From Agrostemma githago (lineage: Eukaryota; Streptophyta; Magnoliopsida; Caryophyllales; Caryophyllaceae): DNA of 64,000 nucleotides. Below are positions 13,458 to 24,479 of the stretch, piece by piece; position 1 is the stretch's first letter, and each line of letters opens with the position of its first letter. The translations under genes were made by a program, and so were the position numbers. The notes beneath the pieces are model-generated. The model worked only from the letters and a program-made list of their open reading frames with translations, had not been told where the DNA came from and ran no database searches. The stretch lies in assembly GCA_958450325.1 (NCBI GenBank), contig OY288247.1:55989701-56053700 (forward strand), read 5' to 3'.

Positions 13458-13827
13458 ATGTCAGCTAAAATATGGATTGAATTTCAATATGACGGAAAGT
13501 GTTTCGATTATCCTGTGAACGACGTTGACTTGATGTAATTACTGGACGTAATTGGCGACCTTGATGGGGTGTCTTCGAAGCAAAATGTTCTTATACCCGA
13601 GGTTTATAATCTGTACTATAAAGGTGCACGGGGTAAGAAGATGTGCATAAAGAGTGATGAGGACCTGATGAGTATGTTTGCATATTTTGATGGTATAGAA
13701 ATCATTAAGGTTTGGCTTAAGAGGACAAACAAACCCATGAAAGTGTTCCAAATGGTTGCTGATCAACTAAAGAAATCATGGCTAGAGGAAGAAGAAAAAT
13801 CATGGAGCCTCAACAACCAACACTTAG
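13458..13827 (+). pseudogene. PB1-like N-terminal segment of a MULE protein, broken
   Basis: Starts MSAKIWIEFQYDGKCFDYP, the pattern of the PB1-like domain found at the N-terminus of many plant MULE transposases. A TAA stop follows after codon 26 (13,536-13,538). The same frame then continues through ...LYYKGARGKKM... and ends at a canonical donor (TTAG|GTAAGT). No catalytic transposase domain follows. The identical stop is present in MULE copy 2. Confidence 0.7.
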
Positions 13828-15327
13828 GTAAGTCCCTTCTAATTTTGAATGTTAAATTTGTCATGTTATTTACGGTTGAATGTTATATTGGCAGAATATT
13901 ATTAGTTTCGTATCTTCTTTCAATTTCGGAGTCAAGCTAAGGAAGAGAAGGAGAAGGCATGTTTATCTTTTGTGTATGGTTTGGCTAGGGGTATATATTT
14001 TGCACAGGTCTCTTATTATACCACCAATCCACCATACTTGGTCTTAGAATATGAATAATCTCGTAAGTGGTACGTATATTTTGCACAGGTGTTGCTCCTA
14101 TATTTTGGGTAATTTGGTAAATCTCCCCAAACCGAACCATTGCTTGTCCTCAAGCAATCAAACACAAAATCCATGGGAACGGTATACAACTCAAAGCTGT
14201 TTACCCAAACTAGACTCGCTACAAAAACTAACTCAAGCTAGCGACACTTAGAAAACATGAACTGACTCAAGCTATGACATAATCAAAAGAATAATAGTGA
14301 ACCGTCAACCTTGCTAGGCTTGTTATTGTCGGACTCTCGCGTTTACACTCTACTCTCATGAAGGGGATGTGGAATATAAATGTGAGATAGAGAGAAAGAA
14401 AGACACTCGCCTAATCTGCGACCTATAAACACATGCATGCAGTCTAATGTGATGACAATCTCTACCAATCAATTGCACATTCAAACTAATCGAGACCAAA
14501 CACATATCGAGGCGTAAAATGGTGAAATGGGGTATGGATTAAGTGACGGGTAAGAAGGGGTTATAATTTTGGGAATGTGGAGTTAATAGTCGAGCTAGAC
14601 AATCCAAACTTCCAAATTACATCACCAAAATACCAACCACACAAACGATAAAATCAACGTCAAATAAAGACGATATCCACCATATCATGCTTATTTCACC
14701 CAAGTCGATTCCATAATATTATCGCAATGAAGTATCGGAGTCCACAACTCAATTCTTTTTCCACTTTTCTTTTATTCTTCATTTTTTTTTTTTTTGTTCT
14801 TTTTTTTTTTTTAACAAATATACAAGAACCGAAACATACATCTACACCAAAACGACTTATCTCAACAAAACATCAATATCACCATGACTAGCTCGACTAG
14901 GGTAGGCAATTTAGGATTTTGGTTAATATTGTGATGAAGGGATACATCGATTTTTTTTTTTATTTTTTTATTTTTTGAATAAAAATAGGAAAAGGAAATA
15001 AAAAGTGAGAAGGAGAAGCCTCAATACATGCTACAGTTACGACCCGAATGCACAAAGACTTAAGAGACTGACTTCACACTTATGCAATTTGATGTTACAT
15101 GCGAAATAGGGAGAACTACTCTCATTCCTAAATAAACCGATCATGTATGTCATCGATTTCATATGGCTCTAAACTCAGAATTTAAGTAGTTTGCCAACAA
15201 TTTAAGCCAAGTTTATTCGTTCACTGAAATAACAATCGAGATATGCCATAACCTAAGACTCGATCAAGTAAACTAAAATGTCAATAAAATGAGATAGTAA
15301 TTAAAACGAGTAAAGGATGGGCAAAAG

Positions 15328-15711
15328 CTATTTCATCATCGTCGTTAATCCGCTCGGACACCTAATATGACTCAAAAAAAAGAAAAAATTATATGCTGAA
15401 ATGCAGGAAATATGCAAATTAGTTACCCTCCCCAAACCAAACAATACAATGTCCTCATTGTATACACAAATCAGACAATAGCAAAGAGAAGAAAAAGCAA
15501 CTAAATAAGCATATCTAAAGAGTGAGTGACAAAGAGATATACCGAATATGTATGAGGTTCCCCAAACCAGACTCTGGACATAATTCAATTCCGACTCAGG
15601 TGCTGACTCTGTGCCCACCTCGATTTTCGTGCCGGCGTATTCTGTCTTGAATTGCACATTGTTCTCGGGTTCGGTTCTGGCTCGTTTCGCGGTTGCCTCG
15701 GTGTGTTCCAT
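15328..15711 (-). other. Short unassigned ORF in the Athila-like internal region
   Basis: An open frame begins MEHTEATAKRARTEPENN at 15,711, with a TATTTAAT sequence some 565 bp upstream (about 16,275-16,283, minus strand). It has no recognisable domain. Its 3' half overlaps G-rich TGGTTTGGGG motifs typical of the 3' region of these elements, so it may be fortuitous or a spliced accessory ORF. The frame also extends upstream as Pro/Ser-rich sequence, which I regard as compositional. Confidence 0.25.
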
Positions 15712-16713
15712 TGTACCTACAATGTTCAGAAAAAACGAGCACAAAAACACGTAAAATCCAACAAATTCCGAAATCCGACAAGCAGAATTCAGCACAAAAA
15801 TGTAACTATTGAATTCAGCAGAATTGACACGCTGAACCTGCCAAACCCGAATCAACCCACAATCCCGTGGGACGGCGAATGAGATGAAGCAGGCTGAAGG
15901 GTGAGGAAGAGTTGGTGGAAGACGAGGGAGATGAACGGCGGAGATGACCAGAGTGAGAGTTGAATGGTGGTAGGGCGAATTGCAGGTGAGGGAAGGAGCG
16001 GTGGAGATGAAGGCAGGCGAAGGATGGCGAAAGGAGGAGGTTTCCGGCGAGGATGGACGGTGGACAGAGGGTGGGGGTCGACGCTGGACGGCGGACAGAG
16101 GGCGGTGATGGTGACCGGAAAAAGCAGATGACGGCGAAGGCAAAGTGCGAACGGAGAAGCGAGGTGATGGGTGAGCGGCTGATGACTAACCGGACTCTGC
16201 AGGTAATGGTCAATGGTGGAGGAAGGCGAAAAGTGGTTGAGGAAGTGAGGTGAACAGTGTGGCGGAGAATGAGGGATTAAATAGGTGAGCGAAGGATGAC
16301 GGAAATGGGGGAGGGTTTGGTCTGGTTTGAATGTGAAGGAATGAGGGAGATGAAGAGGAAGAAGGGGATGAGGATGAACTGGGCAGGGTTAGGGATGAAT
16401 CTGAGGAGGGGAAGTCGGGTAGACTGGGATCAGGGTCGGGTTAGACTGGGATAGATAAGTCTAAAGACTAGGGTGAGTCTATAGACTGAGTCTGTAGACT
16501 TGGGTGTTCAGTCTGGCATACTTCACTAGAATCAGTCTCAGTAATCCTGCACACCAACTTGATATATATATAAGTATCCTCATCCTCACTCGATAAATGC
16601 AAACTATGTTATTTATTTACATAAACTAGAAAAAAAAATGCAAAAATTGAAAATACCCGGGTTGCCTCCCGGCCAGCGCTGATTTTTACGGTCCCGCACG
16701 ACCATGATTCGGC

Positions 16714-17646
16714 TCACTTCATAATTTTATTTAAAAAACGAATCAAAGCCCTCAGAAGCATGTCATATTCTCGAGCGTAAGAAATATGAAAGCATATATA
16801 CGCAGGTGATAAGATGTTAATAGCAAATATAAGAAATATGGAACGAGCCATCTTATCACGAGGCAGTGGACCAATTATTTCCACCTGAAACACTGAACTA
16901 ATCCCCTTGTCAGAAGGACATAAGGAATCAATGTTAAATTCAGAAAATAAAATGTCAGTGTTCATAGAAATATGGTCAGAAATTAACAGAAGTGGGGCCG
17001 ATAAGCACGGAGGAGGAAAAAGAAGTGGAACAGAGGGAACGAAGGACAAAACCTTGGAAGAAGAGGAGACAACGGGCAAAGAAACCAATGGCTCCTCTAC
17101 AATGTCGTCCTCATACTCGTCCCATCGAACCTCAATATTTTCCTCGAATGCGTCATTCTCATATTGATCCCACTTGACCTCATGTTCCAAATCAAAAGGT
17201 TCTTCACGAACCTCATCAAATAGATTCTCACAAAATGGAGTCGGGAGACTCGTGTCATAGCTTTCGTCACAACCTGTCTCACAGTCAAAACACGGATTCT
17301 CAAAAATATTCACATCACTAATCTCACCAACGGGTTCATTACTAGGCAAATAAAGTGAAAAACCAGGTTTCACACTTTCTTCAGCTAGCCAGTCGAAATA
17401 ATCTACTGCCTCGTCGTAGGATTTGCTTTCGAAATCCTTACATGTAGAATATAAGTAGGCCTTAGTAGACTCCGTCATACCCTTCAAAACGGTAAGAACA
17501 AGTGTTTCATTAGTGAAATATTTGCTTTTCAGAGAACCAAGCCAACTGCAAAACCGTTGTATGTAAGCTTCAAAAGTCTCATCGGACTCCTGCGGAAAAT
17601 CTACAACAATTCTCATGGAAACAGTGAGATCGGTCTCAAGGAACAT
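16714..17646 (-). CDS. Gag-like protein of the Athila-like element (non-autonomous)
   Basis: 310-residue ORF starting 55 bp after the primer binding site. Residues about 18-95 (PQESDETFEAYIQRF ... FDWLAEES) resemble the retrotransposon gag core of plant gypsy elements. An acidic middle and a hydrophobic C-terminus (MARSIFLIFAINILS...) with YDMLLRAL follow, a pattern seen in Athila-related and LARD elements. No protease or zinc knuckle follows, so the element would depend on others. Confidence 0.6.
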   Translation of the reverse strand: MFLETDLTVSMRIVVDFPQESDETFEAYIQRFCSWLGSLKSKYFTNETLVLTVLKGMTESTKAYLYSTCKDFESKSYDEAVDYFDWLAEESVKPGFSLYLPSNEPVGEISDVNIFENPCFDCETGCDESYDTSLPTPFCENLFDEVREEPFDLEHEVKWDQYENDAFEENIEVRWDEYEDDIVEEPLVSLPVVSSSSKVLSFVPSVPLLFPPPCLSAPLLLISDHISMNTDILFSEFNIDSLCPSDKGISSVFQVEIIGPLPRDKMARSIFLIFAINILSPAYICFHISYAREYDMLLRALIRFLNKIMK

Positions 17647-17700
17647 GTATTCCTCGAGACGAGAGATAAATTAATTAACTAACAAATAAAATTGCGTCGC

Positions 17701-17719
17701 CTCCCCGGCAACGGCGCCA
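17701..17719 (-). promoter_or_regulatory. Primer binding site, tRNA-Asp type
   Basis: The plus strand reads CTCCCCGGCAACGGCGCCA, the 3' end of plant tRNA-Asp. On the element's own strand this is a primer binding site, 4 nt inside the LTR end (CGTATCA at 17,730-17,724). Confidence 0.85.
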
Positions 17720-17723
17720 AAAT

Positions 17724-19290
17724 TGATACGGGTTAGTCGCGTCACCGTAATCAAAATAATCCTAGATTACTACTAACAGGTAGCTAGCGGTAAGCAGGGT
17801 CGATTCCACAGGGAGGCAGGTTGAAAATTATAAGTTAGTCAATTAAATTATCGGGTCACGATTTTATGGTTAGTTGACGGTCTAATAAAATCTAAATAAT
17901 AAAAATAATGAATTAATCAAAATAAGAAAAGCACCAGAGTCTTCGGATCACCATGAATTAAAACAAGCATACATACGATTTCCAAATAATCAGTTAAGAC
18001 GAGTTAAAGGATATCGACACGGTCCTCTCGGATCACTAGTCATCCTAGAAGTCACCTAACGGGCTCTCGCATCTTATTAGGGAATTCTATCGATTACAAC
18101 GAGTCTAATCCGTTCCAGGCTTTCGGTCTTAGGTCGGGATTTACAAGATACAAACAATCAATCACGGCCTATAATTAATTATTCGTCGTTATAATGTTGC
18201 AAGAGCGATTTAACTCATAAAGGTCGATTATTTAGTCATCACATATAAACTTGGTTCAATTCGTAGTTCACCTAAACTCTAGTGACGGAGAAATTAACTA
18301 CTCATATTTACAGTAATAATGACGGAATAAAACATGATGAAAAATTAGAATTAATTTACTGAAGGAATGAAAATAAAAAGGAAAGAAACAGAATGGTGAA
18401 AAGTTACAGAAAACAGGAAATATGAAGCAAAAGATAAAAACAGTGAGCAGGAAGGAGGAGGAGGAGATTAGGGAAGAGGACGAAAGTACCGGATTGGAAT
18501 AAATTTAGAATAATGAAAATAACCCGATCGAGAATATGAACACCGAAATTCTGAGAAATAAACTTGATAAAAATAAAAGCTAAATATTTACGGGAAACTA
18601 AACTAAAACTAATATGTGTGAATGATTGAATGAATTACTGAATAAAAGATAGAAGAAGAAGAAGAGATAAGAAGATAAAATTAAAGCCCTATTTATACTG
18701 CTCAAGCCCTTCCTAACTGTTGCTTAAATCTTGCTTCCACCACCCCATTAACTAGGTAGTGGGAAGAACTGAAGAGCGTAAGAGGGGGAAAGGTGGGTAG
18801 CTTCAGAAAAATATCTGTCCTGAATTGGTGGCAGTATCCTATTCTGCAGACTTGAATTTTTAGGTTGGTAGACTTGAGATCCAAGTCTGCCTATTAAGTT
18901 CTTCAGTCTAGGCCTCCAACGGACTTCTCCTTAGTCTAGGACTGTTTGCTGCACTTTCTCAGTCTATAGACTTGTTTCCTAGTCTATAGACTTGTGTTTT
19001 AGTCTACAGCTTTCTTGCTTCCATCTTCTCAGTCTATAGACTCACAGTCTAGTCTATAGACTTGACTCCTTCTTCTTGGTCTACAACGAATCGGTTTTAG
19101 AGCTTTAAGATTTTTGATGCAATTTTTAGCTCTTTTAACTACTCGGTCTCGATTATCTGCAAAACAACAAAAGAATACCCGAGTAACACATATGGGAGAA
19201 AATAGCGTAATCTGACTCCTAAAAATAATAAAACGACACGGACATGCGTGCCAAATTAGGTGAAAAATCGAATAGGAACGGCACGCATCA
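17724..19290 (-). repeat. 5' LTR of the Athila-like element
   Basis: 1,567 bp, beginning TGATGCGTGCCG and ending CGTATCA on the minus strand. It contains a TATA box, TATAAATAG, at 18,697-18,689. Imperfect AGTCTATAGACT units cluster at about 18,890-19,085. No second copy exists in the window. Confidence 0.75.
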
Positions 19291-19543
19291 GTACGTAAAC
19301 TCTCTTTTGGTGATTTGCATATCACACAAACAATTATTCCGTCGATGTTGTTCCCTTTTTAGTTCGTTTGTTTAACGGACATATCAATGTGATGGTGGGA
19401 ATATATTAGTAGTAATCTTATTTCATTGCATTAGGCTTGCTTTCCATACATATCACATTTTGTTCATAACAACATAAAGTAGACTAAAGTACATGACCGA
19501 ACCAATTATATGATGCTTAGATTTAGCAACTTCGACGTAGAAT

Positions 19544-19840
19544 CTATATCTTTCTATTGATGTCACAAATTATTTCCATTTGTTTCTTCATCTTTTTCTT
19601 CAAATCTTGTTGAATGGACACTTCATCAACTACATCCATTGTGTTGATATTTGTAACTTCTTCCGTTCTTCCTTTGCACCATTGAAACCATCCACATTCA
19701 TCACATTTATAGTATAGCTTAAATGGATTTGCAGCAGTTGATCCGGATGCTCGAATATTTGTTCTTCTATTGCATCTTACACATGTTTTGTTTTCCACTT
19801 GAACTCCTCTTAGAGTTGAACTTGAATGTGAAACCGGCAT
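19544..19840 (-). CDS. GRF-type zinc-finger ORF in MULE copy 1
   Basis: 98 residues. Positions about 20-58 read CVRCNRRTNIRASGS...NPFKLYYKCDECGWFQW. The C-x2-C, NP-F/Y-C and C-G-F/W-F-W pattern is the GRF zinc finger, often found in transposon-borne plant proteins. A basic, coiled C-terminus follows (DLKKKMKKQ). Its start lies about 465 bp inside the right MULE end. Whether it is expressed is unknown. Confidence 0.6.
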   Translation of the reverse strand: MPVSHSSSTLRGVQVENKTCVRCNRRTNIRASGSTAANPFKLYYKCDECGWFQWCKGRTEEVTNINTMDVVDEVSIQQDLKKKMKKQMEIICDINRKI

Positions 19841-21347
19841 TGTTGGAAGTTTGATCTGTGTGGATTTTTTTGTTCATATTCTGTCAAAATAGAAAGGGGT
19901 GTGCATTTATAAGCATTTGTGTAAGGCTAGTTCAATAATCTAGCTGTTACTTTGCTTCAAAGAGTCGCCCCTGTGCTTTCAGGGGTACCATGTGAACAAA
20001 AATGTAACCTTAGGGGTACTATGGAAACGACCATCAAACCTTAGGGGTACCATGGGAACGCCTCTCTTTATGCTAAGGATTCTGAAAAGTAGTCGTTGAG
20101 GGATGTAATTAATTTTCCCTCCCAAAATTAATTAACACTTAATGATGCAACTCTTAAGCATATATTAACGGCGTGATGACAGAAAATGGGATGTGGGCAA
20201 ATCGGGAACTAAACTATAAAACTCAAGGTTACCATGGGAACAAACTTAAAAGCGAGTGTACCATGTGTAATGTGACATAGTTCAGAGGTACCATGAGACT
20301 TTTCCCTTTAATTAATCGGAAATTTCCCATGGTACCCCCGAACTATGTCACATTACACATGGTACACTCGATTTTAAGTTTGTTCCCATGGAACCCTTAA
20401 GTATTATAGTTTGCTTTCCAATTTGTCCTTACACCAATTTCCGTCATAACGCCGTGTGATTAACAATTAACTAGTGACACACTCAAGCATTAACCACTGA
20501 CACACACTTACTCACTCATTTAATCACTCAAGCATTAATCACTTATTCTCAACCTTTTCACCTTCATCTTTCATCTTCTTCATTTTATGAAAAAAATGGC
20601 AAAATCAAACTTCATCCCCATAACCTAGCTCGATCATCCTTCAACATCAACCTAATCCAATAAGCAAGTTCTATCCCAAGTGATTAAAATCGTTTCTTTC
20701 AATAAGCAAGGTAAATACTACTAACTCTCTATTTTTTTTTTTCGTATTTCTGTGATTAAAGCTTCGTACATCTTCTTCTATGTTATTAGGTGATTGTACT
20801 ATGGTTTATATCCATACATCTTATAGGTTTAGTCTATAAATTTTGATTTCGAATTCTGATTAAATTAGGGTTTCAGATTATATGTTTCAATTAGGGTTTT
20901 GTATGAGTAAAAAATTTCAGTTCTCAATCTAATGCTATGTTCTGGTGAAACTAGATTGAATTTTAATCTAATACTGTTCATTAAAATGGGTGTTAAATTG
21001 GATATTATACTTTGTGAGAAGTGAGGTATAGAGCAGAGTTGAGATCAAGTGGACGATTCGTTGATGGAAGAAGCAAAACAAATACTTTTTGCGAAACCGG
21101 ATAAGATACTCTGCTCTATACAAAATTAGGGTTTATGTTCAATTACGAATGTTTATGAAATTTTCTTGGTTTGCATTTAAATACTCCGTGCTTTGTTTAG
21201 TTGTCAATTTTCCTATATGCATCATGACTATTGAATATTTCTGTTGTGTTATACATTTCAATTGTGTTATATTTCAATGTGTTATGTTCTTATTATCGTT
21301 GTGTTCAATGAATTCTCATTTATCGTTGATGTTTGTGTACATCCAGA

Positions 21348-21717
21348 ATGTCAGCTAAAATATGGATTGAATTTCAATATGACGGAAAGTGTTTCGATTA
21401 TCCTGTGAACGACGTTGACTTGATGTAATTACTGGACGTAATTGGCGACCTTGATGGGGTGTCTTCGAAGCAAAATGTTCTTATACCCGAGGTTTATAAT
21501 CTGTACTATAAAGGAGCACGGGGTAAGAAGATTTACATAAAGAGTGACGAAGACCTGATGAGTATGTTTGCATATTTTGATGGTATAGAAACCATTAAGG
21601 TTTGACTTAAGAGGACAAACAAACCCATGAAAGTGTTCCAAATGGTTGCTGATCAACTAAAGAAATCATGGCTAGAGGAAGAAGAAAAATCATGGAGCCT
21701 CAACAACCAACACTTAA
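21348..21717 (+). pseudogene. PB1-like N-terminal segment, MULE copy 2, broken
   Basis: Same exon as in copy 1, with the same TAA after codon 26 (21,426-21,428). It has a further in-frame TGA at about 21,603-21,605 where copy 1 has TGG. No transposase core follows. Confidence 0.7.
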
Positions 21718-22285
21718 GTAAGTCCCTTCTAATTTTGAATGTTATATTTGTCATGTTATTTACGGTTGAATGTTATATTGGCAGAATATTATTAGTTTCG
21801 TATCTTCTTTCAATTTCAGAGTCAAGGTAAGGAACGGAAGGAGAAGGCTTGTTTATCTTTTGTGTATGGTTTAGCTAGGGGTATATATTTTGCACGGGTC
21901 TCTTATTATACCACCAATCTACCATACTTGGTCTTAGAATATGAATAATCTCGTATTTGGTACGTATATTTTGCACAGGTGTTGCTCCTATATTTTGGGT
22001 AATTTGGTACGTAAACTCTCTTTTGGTGATTTGCATATCACACAAACAATTATTCCGTCGATGTTGTTCCCTTTTTAGTTCGTTTGTTTAACGAACATAT
22101 CAATGTGATGGTGGGAATATATTAGTAGTAATCTTATTTCATTGCATTAGACTTGCTTTCCATACATATCACATTTTGTTCATAACAACATAAAGTAGAC
22201 TAAAGTACATGATCGAACCAATTATATGATGCTTAGATTTAGCAACTTCGACGTAGAATCTATATCTTTCTATTGATGTCACAAA

Positions 22286-22555
22286 TTATTTCCTTTGTTT
22301 CTTCATCTTTTTCTTCAAATCTTGTTGAATGGACACTTGATCAACTACATCCATTGTGTTGATATTTGTAACTTCTTCCGTTCTTCCTTTGCACCATTGA
22401 AACCATCCACATTCATCACATTTATAGTATAGCTTAAATGGATTTGCAGCAGTTGATCCGGATGCTCGAATATTTGTTCTTCTATTGCATCTTACGCATG
22501 TTTTGTTTTCCACTTGAACTCCTCTTAGAGTTGAACTTGAATGTGAAACCGGCAT
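22286..22555 (-). CDS. GRF-type zinc-finger ORF in MULE copy 2
   Basis: 89 residues, matching the copy 1 ORF through the zinc finger with one or two substitutions. A 1-bp deletion near 22,293 changes the last residues and shortens the protein. Confidence 0.6.
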   Translation of the reverse strand: MPVSHSSSTLRGVQVENKTCVRCNRRTNIRASGSTAANPFKLYYKCDECGWFQWCKGRTEEVTNINTMDVVDQVSIQQDLKKKMKKQRK

Positions 22556-23359
22556 TGTTGGAAGTTTGATCTGTGTGGATTTTTTTGTTCATATTCTGTC
22601 AAAATAGAAAGGGGTGTGCATTTATAAGCATTTGTGTAAGGCTAGTTCAATAATCTAGCTGTTACTTTGCTTCAAAGAGTCGCCCCTGTGCTTTCAGGAG
22701 TACCATGTGAACAAAAATGTAACCTTAGGGGTACTATGGAAACAACCATCAAACCTTAGGGGTACCATGGGAACGCCTCTCTTTATGCTAAGGATTCTGA
22801 AAAGTAGTCGTTGAGGGATGTAATTAATTTTCCCTCCAAAAATTAATTAACACTTAATGATACAACTCTTAAGCATAATTTAACGGCGTGATGACAGAAA
22901 ATGGGATGTGAGCAAATCGGGAACTAAACTATAAAACTCAAGGTTACCATGGGAACAAACTTAAAAGCGGGTGTACCATGTGTAATGTGACATAGTTTGG
23001 GGGTACCATGGGACTTTTCCCTTAATTAATATATTATTCCTCTCTCCTACTTTTTCATTCCACCCTTCATATTCTATTAATATAATTACTCCCTCCTTAT
23101 TTTCTTCCCCAAAAAGAAAGGGGAAGAACACAGGTAATCAGAGGGAGTATCATTTATTACAAGAATTTAGTTGTTTATTATCTACGGAGTATATGATCAG
23201 ATATAAATTATTTCCAATTTTCATTGTGTTTTTCAATAGTTTTGGTAAACATAGAATAATTTTATATGAAATCATATGTAATAATAATTAGTTGTGATTG
23301 AAGATTAAAACTGCAAATACGTGAATGATGAATTTTATAAAATATGTTTTGGAGTGGAA

Positions 23360-23822
23360 GTTGGACTGGTCGGGTCGAGTTTGAGTAGGGTTAGGTCTTG
23401 TCGAATCAATAATTAGCGAGTTGACTTAGGTGTGATTAATACATTTTAAAACATTTTTTATTTAATATTTAATAGATAATTTTTTTTGTTTTTTAAATGA
23501 TGTTTGGTTAAGATTTATCTGGAGAGAAAAAACTAAATAATATTTTAATTGATTTTTTTTTATTTTCATTGGATTACATCATGTCAGCTTTTGGGTCGGG
23601 TCAGCTATGGGTCAAGTCGGGTCGGGTCGGGTTAGATAATTTATCGAGTCATTTCGGGTTACAGGTCAGGTCCGGGTTTGGGTCGGCCTGAAGCGGATCG
23701 TATCGGGTTACGGGTCATCATCGGGTCGGCTCGGGTTGGGTCATGTCACTACATTTTCGGGTCAGATCAGGTCAATTTTACTTGGGTTTTGGGTTGGGTC
23801 AGTCGGGTCGGGTCAGGCTTGC
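23360..23822. repeat. GGGTCGGGT-rich degenerate repeat, right arm
   Basis: Many degenerate copies of GGGTCGGGT/GGGTCAGGTC ending GGCTTGCGAGCTCTA. An AT-rich stretch at about 23,400-23,580 interrupts it. It is the counterpart of 10,669-10,826. The interval 23,150-23,360 is AT-rich with nothing recognised. Confidence 0.5.
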
Positions 23823-23839
23823 GAGCTCTAGATACAGAC

Positions 23840-24479
23840 GACAATGGAAGCATGATCCTACCCAGATCCGTTGGGTTTTACCCTAATTGGTTGGATATGA
23901 ATCTCCTAAAAATTCTGAGATGTGTCGAAATGAGCCGAATAGGAGGGTATTTATAGTTTTTCTCGCAGTTCAAATCGACCACTCAGGCGCCTGGTGGCTT
24001 GCGCACCAGAACTGAGGCGCCAGAGGGTGTGCGTAGGAGGTTTGAGGCGCTTGGAGGGGGCGTTTAGATTTTTGAAGATCCGATTTCGAAACTTTCCAAA
24101 ACGAAGATTATGTGTATCTTAGGTTTACTTGGGGGTTAAGGCTTCCTTCTTGACCTGGTGCATCAAGCGTTAGGTGGGCCTCAGGCGCGCGTCTCGAGGT
24201 TCGCTCGGCCTGACGCATCGACCCGGGTTTGACTTTGCGTGTTTCGGGACCGATTCGGAGCCCCGATGTCGAAATTGACTCTAATTAGTGTCGACGCAAC
24301 CATAATGAAACGACTATGACTTTCTTGATGTTGAATTAATTTTTTCGAGTAATTATTTGATCCGTTCTATAGAAAAATCATCTAAAACATCGTAAACTCG
24401 CGTCGCGTTGCAGTCCGATCGTCATCAGGTGTTTGTCGTACACTCCTGCAGCCACCAGGTCAGAATCTTGGTGTCTACA
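23840..24479 (+). repeat. LTR remnant (3' end of a gypsy LTR)
   Basis: The last 70 bp (GGTGTTTGTCG ... GGTGTCTACA) resemble the 3' end of the 2.4-kb LTRs at 37,863 and 50,437, which also end GGTGTCTACA, so this is probably a diverged relative. A TATA-like GGGTATTTATAG lies at 23,945-23,956. The start is not defined. Confidence 0.45.

Larger units (their letters stand above)
14120..19290 (-). mobile_element. Athila-like LTR retrotransposon fragment with a single LTR
   Basis: Minus-strand element inserted in MULE copy 1; copy 2 supplies the empty site. Its 5' LTR is at 19,290-17,724, followed by a tRNA-Asp primer site, a gag-like ORF, the common plant motif GGGAGGCAACCCGG (about 16,665-16,680), and a polypurine tract, AATCTCCCC on the plus strand, at 14,120. 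A 3' LTR should follow that tract but is absent. The flanks share only GTA (14,117-14,119 and 19,291-19,293) instead of a 5-bp duplication. No protease, reverse transcriptase or integrase was found. Confidence 0.75.
12427..20306. mobile_element. Non-autonomous MULE, copy 1 (carrying a nested LTR element)
   Basis: The terminal inverted repeats start CGAAAATTTCTCATGG on the left and GGGAAAAGTCTCATGG on the complement of the right end, and the similarity extends over about 150 bp. A perfect 9-bp duplication TTTAATTAA lies at 12,418-12,426 and 20,307-20,315; 9-11 bp is typical of Mutator-like elements. Inside are a broken PB1-like exon on the plus strand near the left end and a GRF zinc-finger ORF on the minus strand near the right end. 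No transposase core is present. An LTR element occupies 14,120-19,290; without it this copy is about 2.7 kb, like copy 2. Confidence 0.85.
20317..23021. mobile_element. Non-autonomous MULE, copy 2
   Basis: 2,705 bp. The inverted ends are CGGAAATTTCCCATGG and the complement of CCATGGGACTTTTCCC. They are flanked by the perfect 9-bp duplication TTAATTAAT at 20,308-20,316 and 23,022-23,030. It is nearly identical in sequence and order to copy 1 but without the LTR insertion. Its left duplication overlaps the right duplication of copy 1. Confidence 0.85.
12300..23147. mobile_element. Stowaway (Tc1/mariner) MITE split by two MULE insertions
   Basis: The outer ends CTCCCTCCGATTACCTG (12,300) and CAGGTAATCAGAGGGAG (ending 23,147) are inverted repeats. 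They are flanked by TA at 12,298-12,299 and 23,148-23,149, the Stowaway signature. Removing the two MULE copies leaves about 127 + 117 bp, a normal Stowaway length. It is therefore older than both MULEs. Confidence 0.8.

Noticed and set aside
15815..16213. Pro/Ser-rich ORFs on the minus strand
   Set aside because: Long frames arise from C/T-rich composition. No domain, and several overlapping frames are open at once.
17701..17719. 3' end of a tRNA-Asp gene
   Set aside because: Only the last 19 bases match, directly beside an LTR end, and there is no cloverleaf. It is a primer binding site.
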